In this document: positions 10,301-21,236 of the stretch, piece by piece
How the letters are laid out: each line of letters opens with the position of its first letter
Numbering within the stretch: position 1 is the first letter of the stretch
Assembly: GCF_003369915.1 (NCBI RefSeq)
Contig: NW_022881614.1
Span: 10,995,001 to 11,059,000, forward strand
DNA: 64,000 nucleotides
From: Drosophila miranda
Lineage: Eukaryota; Arthropoda; Insecta; Diptera; Drosophilidae
Reading direction: 5' to 3'
Notes under the pieces: generated by a model
What the model saw: the letters and a program-made list of their open reading frames with translations, nothing else
What the model was told of the DNA's origin: nothing
The model's database searches: none
Program-made: the position numbers and the translations under genes

Positions 10301-12617
10301 TGTAGGGGCCGAATTAAGGGAACGAGTGTAGAACATCACGGATAAGCATAGTTTTCTTTTGGTAATGCTTAAAAGTGCAGAGACATAGTAACTCCGAAAG
10401 TGGATCGTAAGCTGCAAGCTTTCCGAAAAGCTTTCTAAAGAGAGTCGGCGCGCAGCGCACGCATTTAAGCGAAAGACGTCACGTTTACCTTGACCCAAGA
10501 GAGTAGCGTAGCGTAGGGAGAGCATAGATTAAAAGCTTGCCCAAAAGTTCGCTCAAATGGGCGAAAGATCATCCGATTATGCAGTTTAAATTCCCAACAT
10601 CATCCGATTATGCAGTTAAAGTTCCTAAGATCATCCGATTATGCAGTTAAAATTCCCCAAATATCATCCGATCTTCGAGCTTTTGGTTCGGTACCGCTTG
10701 GCTGAACTTGCAGAAGTTGGGCTGGAGTATTGACAAAGAATCGATTGATTAAAGCGGACGTGTTTGTGCTATACTCGGGAATAAATAAATATATATATAT
10801 ATATATTTAGCCAACGAACAGTTCTGGCAACTACGCCATACCTCGTGAACCGAGTTCAATAAAGACCCAGAATCAGGAGTAATTAACCAGGAAAGCAGTG
10901 TAAAGAAAAGAAAACATAGCTGGTATGTCCGTGATTAATTTGGAAAGTGTTCGTGGTAAAATATATATATATGAATTTGTGTTATAGGACGGCGGCCCGT
11001 AGCCACGGTACCGCTCGTGCGATCATCAGTCGCATAGGAGTGCATATACGGTGTGGTCTATGAGAGGAGTGTTGCCGGTGGATTGATAAGACAAGTAGTA
11101 AACCCGCGGGAGGCACCGAGCAGCGAAACCTGCAGCTTGACGTTGCCCGTCGAAAGCCTCAACAACCGTGTGGATGCACGGCGAAAACCAAGAGGCGCCC
11201 CCGGACCCTTATTTTTGGCGCCGTTGACGCCACCCGTTTATCGAGCCTCCAATGAGAGTGTAGTCCGCAGACCGACGTCAAATTTGATCGGCAACCTGAA
11301 GCCCAGCTAAGGAGTTAATTTACCCCATCTTCAAGTGATTTAGCTGCGCCAGCGACACCCAATAATGAACTCGAATTGATTGCATTATTGTTGGATTCTT
11401 CCGGAGGCGCAGTCCTACTCAGCCTGGCTGACATGTCTCTCGATCACGGCAATAGAGGACCATAGTTACTCGTGGATGTAACACAAGCCCCTTTTTCCTC
11501 TAGATTTCATGTGCCAGGCTAAAAACCATTCTCTTTCGTCACACGATGTATACAGTTTTATAGTTAGTTATGTAACACAGCCAACATAATGGTTTTTGGA
11601 AACTAATGGGTATGAGAGCAACATTAATTTTCCTTGAGATTACAAAGCAGTACACTCTAGTACGCTCATGTGCACATATACTCGTATTAAATATCTTTTC
11701 CTTTCCTTAGAATTATGCACCAACGTCATCATTGAGCTCAACGATCACGAATGGAAAAAGCGGTACTAGCCTACCAAAAGCGCTGTGAGTTTGTAAATAA
11801 GAACAAGTACATATATGCACTGAGCTGGGAAGTAACCTGCGTGTTACATGTAATTTTCTATTGATATTCCCTTTATAAATCCGTAACCATAATGTATTGG
11901 TACCTCTCACCCCTTTAGAATCTGTTACCCATATATGATGGTCATTTTTAAATCTTTATTTTTCTTAATATTTCTTCGCAATTCCTTACTAATATATTAA
12001 GCTATCGAGACACAACAAAAAAAATGGATTTAATTATAAGTTAAGAAAACTCCCCCCCAAGAATTTAGTTATATGATTAGGGATTTATTGAAATATATAT
12101 ATATAATGATATTGATTTTGAAGTACAATCCTAATATGTTCTAAATTCAGTACTCCGCCCTCAGAAAGGCATGATCGAAGTGGTGGGATGATAACTGTTT
12201 AACGTTATTCAAGGGTCTATACGGTCAGGTTACCTGTATAGCATAGGTCGGGAGGGTAGAGAAGATAGAGATACTCACTAACACCGGAGTTTCTCATCAT
12301 TTGAGTAGAGTAATTGATAAGTATGTCCACACTTTCCACAAACAACTTGTTAGTCCCATAACCAATTCCTGGCTCCGGTTAAACCTGGATTCTGTTGTTA
12401 GTTTTATGTTTGGTTCTTCTTTTTTTTTTATTATTATTTTATTATTTTTAAATGTGCACCTAAAACATTATGCGAGTGTGTGTCAGTATGTGATAGGAGA
12501 GAGTAGAACGAACCCCGACAATCCGGCGAGCTTAGTCAGAGCATAGCTAGAGGTGCACACGAAATCTCTTCATACTAGTATGGGTAAACGACAGCTATCC
12601 CACACCTGCACGCTACA
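10301..12617 (+). repeat. 5' LTR of the Ulysses-like element
   Basis: About 2,317 bp. It holds a (TA)n TATA-like run near 10789-10805, AATAAA at 10857-10862, and a GT-rich and T-rich 3' half. An ORF of 85 codons (11053-11310) lies inside but is duplicated identically in the 3' LTR and resembles no protein I know, so it is not called as a gene. The LTR ends at ACA just before the primer binding site. Confidence 0.92.
10563..10673 (+). repeat. Short tandem motif in the Ulysses-like LTR
   Basis: The motif ATCATCCGATTATGCAGTT occurs three times with spacing of about 35 bp, followed by a fourth partial copy (ATCATCCGATCTTCG). It could be a repeated protein-binding site in the U3 region. The same array is in the 3' LTR near 18541-18650. 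Confidence 0.75.
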
Positions 12618-12620
12618 TAA

Positions 12621-12638
12621 TTGGCGCCCAACGTGGGG
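12621..12638 (+). promoter_or_regulatory. Primer binding site, tRNA-Lys type
   Basis: TGGCGCCCAACGTGGGGC lies three bases after the 5' LTR. It equals the 18-nt site that retroelements use to prime minus-strand DNA from tRNA-Lys(1,2). Confidence 0.85.
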
Positions 12639-13361
12639 CCCGAAGGGACATGATCTCTCGTAAAGTTGGTACTTAACTTTAGTACCCATGGCATGTCATT
12701 CTGGGGCTAGGCTCCACCATAGCTCTATATTCCATCCAAAACAATAGTTCTCTGGTAATACTATACTGATAGATCTCTTCGGGTGGGAGTACGACAGCTG
12801 TTGCATACGGAACCTACGACTATTTTTCATGGTTGGAAAAGTCGACCTGTGTATAATCTGTTGTCTCTTCCTCCGGATGGACTAGCTTATATAGGTAGTT
12901 ACAATATACTGATATCACGATATAGGACTCCACCAACGAGATAGCTAAAGATGTTGATTTAGGGAACTGCGGGAGTTATTCAAAAGACGGATACCCCGAC
13001 TCAAAGTTATATTCATTAAATTATCTTGAGCTTGGCTGTAGAGATTCCTTTATCAAATTCTAGTTGGGTTAGGAAAAAGTCGCAGATTTTAGGAATCACG
13101 ATCTTCTACTTATGATAAGTAGAGACTGTCCATTATCCGGACTTATACCTTCAAAACTGGTAATAGAACTGGCCAACATACACAACTTAATTACTCAACT
13201 ATTCAAATCGAAACGTACAGTTAGTGGTAGACCACCTAGATCATGCCTGGAGAGGGCGAACATATTAAGTAAATTCCATATTCGTTAACTCATATTTGCA
13301 TATTAGTTTCATAATTTTATTTTCATTATTATTTTTTTTTATTAAGAAATTCATACAAATC
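12639..13361 (+). other. Leader of the Ulysses-like element
   Basis: About 720 bp between the primer binding site and the first plausible coding start. I see no ORF or clear regulatory element. It presumably holds the packaging signal by position. Confidence 0.5.
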
Positions 13362-13685
13362 ATGGCGGTCCACCGAAGTAATGAAAATTTAGCTTCGGCA
13401 TTGATCAATCCAGACTCGCTTTGCATTATTTGCCAGGGAAATTTGCGGCAAGATTAGTTAATAGCTACCACGCCTTGTCACCACCGATTTCATAATACGT
13501 GCGTATGCGAACATTTGAAAAGCGAAAAGTCTTGTCCAGTGTGCAAGTCGGAATGCGAACCTGGTAGACTGCGTTACGAAAATAATACTCTAGCAGCAGA
13601 ATTACACCTAAGCTCTGGCTCCATACCACCTAATGTTCGGGGAAACGAAGACAATGGGACAACTAGATCCAACCTTATTACGTAG
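13362..13685 (+). pseudogene. RING-like zinc-binding reading frame upstream of gag
   Basis: From ATG 13362 the frame encodes a C-x2-C pair (LCIICQG near 13420). After a TAG at about 13458 it continues with TPCHHRFH (near 13474), then C-x-C (CVCEHL near 13501) and CPVCKSEC (near 13537). The spacing and the CHHxFH core are those of a RING-H2/RING finger. The frame ends at TAG near 13683, overlapping the gag ATG (13633) in another frame. It could be an N-terminal Gag domain separated by one indel and one nonsense change, or a small separate ORF. RING fingers usually act as E3 ubiquitin ligases; the role here is unknown. Confidence 0.6.
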
Positions 13686-14934
13686 AAAAGGGAGAACAAA
13701 CAGCCGAGGTCGAGGGCGAGGAGCAACCCCTAAACGAGGAATGCAAACAAGGTATCAAGCTAGTTTAGATCAATATTTATCCGAGAGTCGACAGTCGATT
13801 AGTAGCAACGGAAATAGGTCACTTAGTAACGCTCAACCTGAAAACCTTACGAATTACATCCATTCGGTCATGCAAAATCAGGAGAAATCTATGATGGAAA
13901 ACCTTAGTTCGTTCATAAAAACTTCCATCGAACAAACTATACAGGCCCAGTTTTCCAATATGAATTTAGCCGCAGCGGCTGCTACGGGTAACGGAGGTCC
14001 CTCAGAGTCACACAGTAATGTTAGACGAGACGTAGACAATGATAGTTACATGGTTAGAGGCGATTCCCAAGGAAGAACTCCTAGGAGTAGTCAAACAGCC
14101 GGAAATGTAGCACCGGCAAAAGCGGCAAATATCCTACTAAGCTGGCGTCTTAAATTTGATGGTTCTCGAGACGCAATGCACGTAGAAGAATTTCTATATC
14201 GCGTTCGTGCTCTTACAGGACAGACTCTGGGGAATGATGACCAGTTACTTTGCGACAATCTGCATCTGCTTTTCACAGGTAAAGCCAGCGATTGGTTCTG
14301 GGATTTTCATCGAAGAAACCACCAATACTCCTGGTCATCGTTCTGTACAGCGTTTAGGCAAAGATTCGACGATCAGAAAGATGATTTTGACCTTTGGGAA
14401 ATGATACGGAAACGTCAACAGAAGGACAACGAATCCTTCGAAGATTTTCAGTCAGACATTGAGAAGTTAGTGGCACGACTTTCACACGAGATAAGCGAAC
14501 TCAAGCTGATCGATATTCTTAAGCGGAATGCGAAAAGTGCTCTGCGATATGAGCTTTTGCATTTAAAAATACAGAATAGAAGTGAGTTGAGGGAGGAAGT
14601 TAAAAAGCATGAACACTTCTGTAAAGATGCTGGCAACTTTTTACAGAGAAACAGGGTAACTAGACCTCACGTATCAGAAATTCAGAGTGAGGACGAAGAA
14701 CTCGAAGAAGAGAGTATCTCCGAGCTACGCCGCAAGCGGTTTGTTTGCTGGAATTGCGACAAAACAGGTCATCGGTTTGAAGATTGCGTAGCAGAACGCC
14801 GAGTCTTCTGTTATGGCTGCGGGGCGAAAAATACTTTTAAGCCAAAGTGCGAAAAATGTAACCCATCGGAAAACCGCAAGCGGGATGCGCAATCCAACAC
14901 CATTCTGACGCATCCGGCAATGATGACAGAATGA
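13633..14934 (+). CDS. Gag of the Ulysses-like element
   Basis: 433 codons. The N-terminus is basic and Arg/Gly-rich (RGRGRGATPKRG, about residues 24-35), followed by a Gln/Ser-rich and Ala-rich region. A retrotransposon Gag capsid-like domain spans about residues 170-320, with WRLKFDG, SDWFWDFHRR and FDDQKDDFDLW as its recognisable stretches. The C-terminus carries a CCHC zinc knuckle CWNCDKTGHRFEDC (about residues 372-385) and a second, irregular Cys cluster CYGCGAKNTFKPKCEKC. It overlaps the pol ATG by four bases (ATGA). Gag assembles the particle and binds element RNA. The true start may lie upstream if the RING frame was once joined to it. Confidence 0.88.
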   Translation: MFGETKTMGQLDPTLLRRKGRTNSRGRGRGATPKRGMQTRYQASLDQYLSESRQSISSNGNRSLSNAQPENLTNYIHSVMQNQEKSMMENLSSFIKTSIEQTIQAQFSNMNLAAAAATGNGGPSESHSNVRRDVDNDSYMVRGDSQGRTPRSSQTAGNVAPAKAANILLSWRLKFDGSRDAMHVEEFLYRVRALTGQTLGNDDQLLCDNLHLLFTGKASDWFWDFHRRNHQYSWSSFCTAFRQRFDDQKDDFDLWEMIRKRQQKDNESFEDFQSDIEKLVARLSHEISELKLIDILKRNAKSALRYELLHLKIQNRSELREEVKKHEHFCKDAGNFLQRNRVTRPHVSEIQSEDEELEEESISELRRKRFVCWNCDKTGHRFEDCVAERRVFCYGCGAKNTFKPKCEKCNPSENRKRDAQSNTILTHPAMMTE

Positions 14935-17900
14935 AAGAGCAAACTTTCCAAGAAAACACCTCCAACCCGGATTGTCCAAAAATTCGATCTAATAGGTCCC
15001 TTGTAGAGGCACAAACCCAGACGGAGGAGATAGATATAGATGGTGAAAGTTCCCGTTCAGATAAGCTAGAATTAAAGTATCAACCAAAACGTTCGACCAT
15101 ACGATTAAGGCAATTCTGGACCAAGGTAAAGAAGGTGCGAAAAAGACTTGTCTCGTCGGTCCTTTTGAGCTCCGATAACAGATTATTTATAGAACTAAGC
15201 ATAGAAGAACAAAACTTCATGGCCTTGCTAGATTCGGGGGCGACGATAAGCTGTCTTGGAAGTGAAGCCGCTAAGTCGTTCGCGCAACACGCCAAGGCAA
15301 AGAAATGCTCCGGAAATATTCGAACGGCCAATAATGAATCTTGTAAGGTAGTAGCGAAAATTACAGTTCCCATAACTTTTCGCGATCATACTAAGGAGAT
15401 AGAATTTTTCATAATACCCGCCTTGAAACAAAATGTGTATTTAGGGATTGATTTCTGGATAGAATTCGGTCTTGTAGCAAGACTTTTAACGGATAGATCG
15501 GTGGTACAAGAATTAGACGTAGGAAATGAAACCAGGGCTTCGGAATCCCCGCCAGTACACGATCTAAGCAAAGACCAAAAGGTTAGACTAGAATCCGTGA
15601 TCCATTCGTTTCCTTCGTTTGAAAGGGAAGGATTAGGACGTACGAAAGCTATCCAACACACGATCGAAATGGTACCCGATAGACCAGTCAAACAACGCCA
15701 TTGGCCGATTTCACCCGCGAAGGAAAAGTTAATGTTTGACGAAGTGGAGAAAATGCTGGCATTAGACGTGATCGAGGAATCGAATAGCTCCTGGAGTAGC
15801 AATTGCGTTTTAGTTAAGAAAGGTACGAAAAATCGATTATGTTTAGATTCTCGAGAAATTAATAAGAACACTCGCAAAGATGCCTACCCTTTACCACATA
15901 TTGATGGCATTCTTAGTAGATTACCACCAGCCAAATACATAACGGGACTTGACATGAAACACGCATACTGGCAGATTCCTTTGGAAGAAAAATCTCGGCA
16001 CTATACAGCTTTTACCATTCCCAATAGGCCGCTTTACCAGTATAAGGTAATGCCGTTTGGCTTAACTAATGCCGCTCAAACTTTGTGCCGACTTATGGAT
16101 CAGGTGATACCTGCACACCTCAGGAATCGGGTTTTTGTCTATTTGGACGATTTACTGGTGCTCTCAGATGACTTTGATTCACACTTGGTGCTGTTACAAG
16201 AGGTAGCGATGCATTTGCGTAAGGCAAATCTCACGATTAATATAGCCAAGTCAAACTTTTGTATACGGGAGATTAAATATCTGGGGTTCATAATAGGTTA
16301 TGGTCAGTTAAAGACAGATCCGGGGAAAATAAAATCCATAATGGAGTTCCCGATCCCAAAAACGGTGAAACAGATAAGGAGATTTCTAGGACTTGCTGGA
16401 TGGTACAGACGCTTTGTCGATAACTATGCCACCGTCAGCTACCCCTTAACGGAACTACTAAAAAAGCATCAACCACTTAAGTGGAACGCATCAGCTGAAG
16501 AAGCTTTCAATAAACTCAAATCCTGCTTAACATCTGCTCCAATCCTAGCCACCCCCGATTTTAAGAAACCCTTTTTGTTAATATGTGACGCAAGCACCTT
16601 TGGTTTGGGCTGCGTACTAGCTCAATTAAACGAGGAAGGGATAGAATTACCTATAGCGTTTATGTCCGAGAAACTTTCCAAGGCGCAACGAAACTATTCG
16701 GTCACTGAACTCGAGTGCTTGGCAGTGATTAAAGGAATAAAGAAGTTTAGAGCTTACGTAGAAGGACAGGATTTCCAAGTTATAACGGACCATGCGTCCC
16801 TACAATGGCTTATGAGGCAAAAAGATTTGTCAGGTCGCTTGGCCCGCTGGGCTATAAAATTACAGGGATTTAATTTTCAAATATCACATCGAAAAGGGTC
16901 CGAAAACGTAGTGGCCGACGCGTTGTCACGCCAAGATGAACCCGAGGTAAGAGAGCTGAACGGCAACGGACCCATAGTCGACCTTACTTCTACAGAGTTT
17001 AAATCGAACGAATACATGGATCTAATAGAACACATAAGGCTTAATCAACTTAAGTTACCCGATTTGAAAATTGACGATAATTTGGTGTATAAAAGAACCG
17101 AACCATCTTCAGGGGACGTGATAGCAGATAAACAAACTTGGAAGCTTTGGATTCCATCAGGCCTTACCAGCGATATAATTTCCAGGGCTCATGACCCCCC
17201 AGACGCTTCCCACAGTGGTATTGGGAAAACCGTTGAAAAGGTGAAAAGGTACTTGTTTTGGCCAAAAATGGTTACACAAATACGAGCCTATGTATCAAAA
17301 TGCGACGTTTGTCGCCAGACCAAAAGTGCTAATGTCGTGCTAAGACCACCAATGGGTAAGCCAATGATTTCAGAAAGACCTTTTCAAAAGCTTTATCTAG
17401 ATTTGTTGGGCCCGTATCCGCGTTCCAAGCAAGGGAATATTGGTATCTTAATAATTGTAGATCACAACACCAAATTTCATTTCTTATGTCCGCTCAAAAA
17501 GTTTACCTCAAGTAAAGTGTGTGACTTCCTAGAAAATATGTTATTTAGTACTTTCGGGGTCCCTGAGACTATACTTACCGATAATGGTTCGCAGTTTGTC
17601 TCTGGGAATTTCAAGTCATTTCTTACCAGATTCGGGGTAACTCACCGCTGCACTGCCATATATTCACCGCAAGCCAATGCCAGTGAACGGTTAAACCGAT
17701 CCGTGTTAGCGGCTATAAGAGCGTACGTCGGCAAAGATCATACTAATTGGGACAACAAGTTACCTGAAATTAGTGCAGCGTTACGAGCCAATATCCATAG
17801 AAGCACAGGGTATTCGCCATATTTTCTTGCTTTTGGGCAGAATATGATTCTTAACGGAAAGGATTATGAACTACTTAGACGACTAAATCTCCTATCGGAT

Positions 17901-18218
17901 GACACCAGAGTCGAATATCCAAATGTAGTACAAGTATGTCGACAAGCCGCCCAACAAAAGGTAGCTGAATCACACGAGCAGAATGCGAGGACATACAACT
18001 TAGGTAGCCGGGTCCGTCAACTTAAAGTCGGAGACGTCGTGTATGCCCGGAATTTTTGTCAGAGCAACGCTTTAAAAAAGTTCAGCGCTAAGCTGGCGCC
18101 TGTGTTTATATCAGCCAAGGTTATTCGCCGAGTGGGGACAATGTATTACCAATTAGCTAGCGAAGATAAGAAAAACTTAGGAGTCTATCACTTGAAAGAT
18201 ATTCAGCTTAAACCTTAG
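14931..18218 (+). CDS. Pol polyprotein of the Ulysses-like element (PR-RT-RH-IN)
   Basis: 1,095 uninterrupted codons. Protease active site LLDSGAT is near 15226. The reverse transcriptase catalytic motif YLDDLL is near 16140. RNase H has CDAS near 16587 and TDHAS near 16787. Integrase carries the zinc finger (H near 17203, CDVC near 17302) and catalytic acidic residues in LDLLGPY (17398), LTDNGSQF (17575) and ASERLNR (17686). All catalytic positions look intact, so this copy could still supply enzymes. It starts in an ATGA overlap with gag, which implies translation by frameshifting or re-initiation. There is no env downstream, only 58 bp to the 3' LTR. Confidence 0.92.
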   Translation: MKEQTFQENTSNPDCPKIRSNRSLVEAQTQTEEIDIDGESSRSDKLELKYQPKRSTIRLRQFWTKVKKVRKRLVSSVLLSSDNRLFIELSIEEQNFMALLDSGATISCLGSEAAKSFAQHAKAKKCSGNIRTANNESCKVVAKITVPITFRDHTKEIEFFIIPALKQNVYLGIDFWIEFGLVARLLTDRSVVQELDVGNETRASESPPVHDLSKDQKVRLESVIHSFPSFEREGLGRTKAIQHTIEMVPDRPVKQRHWPISPAKEKLMFDEVEKMLALDVIEESNSSWSSNCVLVKKGTKNRLCLDSREINKNTRKDAYPLPHIDGILSRLPPAKYITGLDMKHAYWQIPLEEKSRHYTAFTIPNRPLYQYKVMPFGLTNAAQTLCRLMDQVIPAHLRNRVFVYLDDLLVLSDDFDSHLVLLQEVAMHLRKANLTINIAKSNFCIREIKYLGFIIGYGQLKTDPGKIKSIMEFPIPKTVKQIRRFLGLAGWYRRFVDNYATVSYPLTELLKKHQPLKWNASAEEAFNKLKSCLTSAPILATPDFKKPFLLICDASTFGLGCVLAQLNEEGIELPIAFMSEKLSKAQRNYSVTELECLAVIKGIKKFRAYVEGQDFQVITDHASLQWLMRQKDLSGRLARWAIKLQGFNFQISHRKGSENVVADALSRQDEPEVRELNGNGPIVDLTSTEFKSNEYMDLIEHIRLNQLKLPDLKIDDNLVYKRTEPSSGDVIADKQTWKLWIPSGLTSDIISRAHDPPDASHSGIGKTVEKVKRYLFWPKMVTQIRAYVSKCDVCRQTKSANVVLRPPMGKPMISERPFQKLYLDLLGPYPRSKQGNIGILIIVDHNTKFHFLCPLKKFTSSKVCDFLENMLFSTFGVPETILTDNGSQFVSGNFKSFLTRFGVTHRCTAIYSPQANASERLNRSVLAAIRAYVGKDHTNWDNKLPEISAALRANIHRSTGYSPYFLAFGQNMILNGKDYELLRRLNLLSDDTRVEYPNVVQVCRQAAQQKVAESHEQNARTYNLGSRVRQLKVGDVVYARNFCQSNALKKFSAKLAPVFISAKVIRRVGTMYYQLASEDKKNLGVYHLKDIQLKP

Positions 18219-18276
18219 TAAATGGCCTTCTTCAGTTTAAGTCTCATTGTGAGAACAATTACGTCTTCAACTGTGG

Positions 18277-20592
18277 TGTAGGGGCCGAATTAAGGGAACG
18301 AGTGTAGAACATCACGGATAAGCATAGTTTTCTTTTGGTAATGCTTAAAAGTGCAGAGACATAGTAACTCCGAAAGTGGATCGTAAGCTGCAAGCTTTCC
18401 GAAAAGCTTTCTAAAGAGAGTCGGCGCGCAGCGCACGCATTTAAGCGAAAGACGTCACGTTTACCTTGACCCAAGAGAGTAGCGTAGCGTAGGGAGAGCA
18501 TAGATTAAAAGCTTGCCCAAAAGTTCGCTCAAATGGGCGAAAGATCATCCGATTATGCAGTTTAAATTCCCAACATCATCCGATTATGCAGTTAAAGTTC
18601 CTAAGATCATCCGATTATGCAGTTAAAATTCCCCAAATATCATCCGATCTTCGAGCTTTTGGTTCGGTACCGCTTGGCTGAACTTGCAGAAGTTGGGCTG
18701 GAGTATTGACAAAGAATCGATTGATTAAAGCGGACGTGTTTGTGCTATACTCGGGAATAAATAAATATATATATATATATATTTAGCCAACGAACAGTTC
18801 TGGCAACTACGCCATACCTCGTGAACCGAGTTCAATAAAGACCCAGAATCAGGAGTAATTAACCAGGAAAGCAGTGTAAAGAAAAGAAAACATAGCTGGT
18901 ATGTCCGTGATTAATTTGGAAAGTGTTCGTGGTAAAATATATATATATGAATTTGTGTTATAGGACGGCGGCCCGTAGCCACGGTACCGCTCGTGCGATC
19001 ATCAGTCGCATAGGAGTGCATATACGGTGTGGTCTATGAGAGGAGTGTTGCCGGTGGATTGATAAGACAAGTAGTAAACCCGCGGGAGGCACCGAGCAGC
19101 GAAACCTGCAGCTTGACGTTGCCCGTCGAAAGCCTCAACAACCGTGTGGATGCACGGCGAAAACCAAGAGGCGCCCCCGGACCCTTATTTTTGGCGCCGT
19201 TGACGCCACCCGTTTATCGAGCCTCCAATGAGAGTGTAGTCCGCAGACCGACGTCAAATTTGATCGGCAACCTGAAGCCCAGCTAAGGAGTTAATTTACC
19301 CCATCTTCAAGTGATTTAGCTGCGCCAGCGACACCCAATAATGAACTCGAATTGATTGCATTATTGTTGGATTCTTCCGGAGGCGCAGTCCTACTCAGCC
19401 TGGCTGACATGTCTCTCGATCACGGCAATAGAGGACCATAGTTACTCGTGGATGTAACACAAGCCCCTTTTTCCTCTAGATTTCATGTGCCAGGCTAAAA
19501 ACCATTCTCTTTCGTCACACGATGTATACAGTTTTATAGTTAGTTATGTAACACAGCCAACATAATGGTTTTTGGAAACTAATGGGTATGAGAGCAACAT
19601 TAATTTTCCTTGAGATTACAAAGCAGTACACTCTAGTACGCTCATGTGCACATATACTCGTATTAAATATCTTTTCCTTTCCTTAGAATTATGCACCAAC
19701 GTCATCATTGAGCTCAACGATCACGAATGGAAAAAGCGGTACTAGCCTACCAAAAGCGCTGTGAGTTTGTAAATAAGAACAAGTACATATATGCACTGAG
19801 CTGGGAAGTAACCTGCGTGTTACATGTAATTTTCTATTGATATTCCCTTTATAAATCCGTAACCATAATGTATTGGTACCTCTCACCCCTTTAGAATCTG
19901 TTACCCATATATGATGGTCATTTTTAAATCTTTATTTTTCTTAATATTTCTTCGCAATTCCTTACTAATATATTAAGCTATCGAGACACAACAAAAAAAA
20001 TGGATTTAATTATAAGTTAAGAAAACTCCCCCCAAGAATTTAGTTATATGATTAGGGATTTATTGAAATATATATATATAATGATATTGATTTTGAAGTA
20101 CAATCCTAATATGTTCTAAATTCAGTACTCCGCCCTCAGAAAGGCATGATCGAAGTGGTGGGATGATAACTGTTTAACGTTATTCAAGGGTCTATACGGT
20201 CAGGTTACCTGTATAGCATAGGTCGGGAGGGTAGAGAAGATAGAGATACTCACTAACACCGGAGTTTCTCATCATTTGAGTAGAGTAATTGATAAGTATG
20301 TCCACACTTTCCACAAACAACTTGTTAGTCCCATAACCAATTCCTGGCTCCGGTTAAACCTGGATTCTGTTGTTAGTTTTATGTTTGGTTCTTCTTTTTT
20401 TTTTATTATTATTTTATTATTTTTAAATGTGCACCTAAAACATTATGCGAGTGTGTGTCAGTATGTGATAGGAGAGAGTAGAACGAACCCCGACAATCCG
20501 GCGAGCTTAGTCAGAGCATAGCTAGAGGTGCACACGAAATCTCTTCATACTAGTATGGGTAAACGACAGCTATCCCACACCTGCACGCTACA
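18277..20592 (+). repeat. 3' LTR of the Ulysses-like element
   Basis: About 2,316 bp, a near-perfect copy of 10301-12617, followed by the TGTG target duplication. Confidence 0.92.
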
Positions 20593-20596
20593 TGTG

Positions 20597-21236
20597 CCCA
20601 TCACGGGTAGCCGGCCCAACCAGTTACATCGCATTGTAATTGCCAAACTCGGCGGGTTCTAATTGTTCGGGGGATGTACATTCGGGAGAGTGGGCTGTAC
20701 ATCTCCATTGTTTGGCTTTAAGTAGGTTTCCAGGCACGAAGTGGGTTAATAAGGCTTTCGCGTGCAGCTTATGGGCATGCGATGGGTATGTGCGACAAGG
20801 AACTGGATTGCCAAAGATGCGACTTTCATCATTAACATGTCCAACCGGTTCACAGAGCTCCCAGATCTCCGTCTTTGTTGGGATCGTCAAGTGCACACGA
20901 CGATCTCCAACCATTAACAAGCAAATAATAATGATAATAATTATGCGGTTTATTATTCAAGAATCTCTACTTGTATTTGATCTTACGGCTAATGCACGCG
21001 AATAAATAAAATTAAAGAAAACTTAAACGTTGTACGAATACGGTCGAAATTCCATTAAAGCTCAAAGTGCATCCAAGAAGTGTATCCTCCTGCTCCTCCT
21101 CCTCAACTAAAACGAGGGAAGGCTCTCAGGCACACTCCACCATACGCACTCATCCATGCACGCAGATATATATTGTATCACATTCAATCCTCACACAAAA
21201 GACATATCTAGGGCCACGCCACCAGGCGTGTGGGTC
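20597..21236 (-). other. 3' flank of the duplicated host gene, left copy
   Basis: This is homologous in inverted order to 39097-39740. It includes the likely 3' UTR with AATAAA on the minus strand (20949-20954). A 98-codon minus-strand ORF (20624-20920) is disrupted in the right copy and resembles nothing known to me, so it is not called. Compared with the right arm there are small indels near 20600. Confidence 0.65.
20949..20954 (-). terminator. Polyadenylation signal of the host gene fragment, left copy
   Basis: AATAAA on the minus strand, about 285 bp past the stop codon, conserved at the matching place in the right copy. Confidence 0.5.

Larger units (their letters stand above)
10301..20592 (+). 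mobile_element. Ulysses-like Ty3/gypsy retrotransposon, near full length
   Basis: This 10.3-kb element has direct LTRs of about 2.3 kb. It is flanked by a 4-bp target duplication TGTG (10297-10300 and 20593-20596). It has a Lys-type primer binding site, gag and pol overlapping by 4 nt, and no env. Overall size and very long LTRs match what I remember of Ulysses of D. virilis (Osvaldo clade). LTRs begin TGTAGGGG and end GCTACA. The only LTR difference I noticed is one C in a C-run (12050 region versus 20026 region), so the insertion is young. It is absent from the right arm. Confidence 0.92.

Noticed and set aside
11053-11310. 85-codon ORF in the Ulysses-like LTR (also 19029-19286)
   Set aside because: Identical in both LTRs because the LTRs are near-identical; no family resemblance and no conserved start context.
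12301-12546. Possible small membrane protein in the LTR (also 20276-20521)
   Set aside because: The hydrophobic stretch is a translated T-rich tract (TTTTTATTATTATT); not coding by composition.
20624-20920. 98-codon minus-strand ORF beside the Ulysses-like element
   Set aside because: Interrupted in the right-arm copy and lies in the 3' flank of the host gene fragment; no support for coding.
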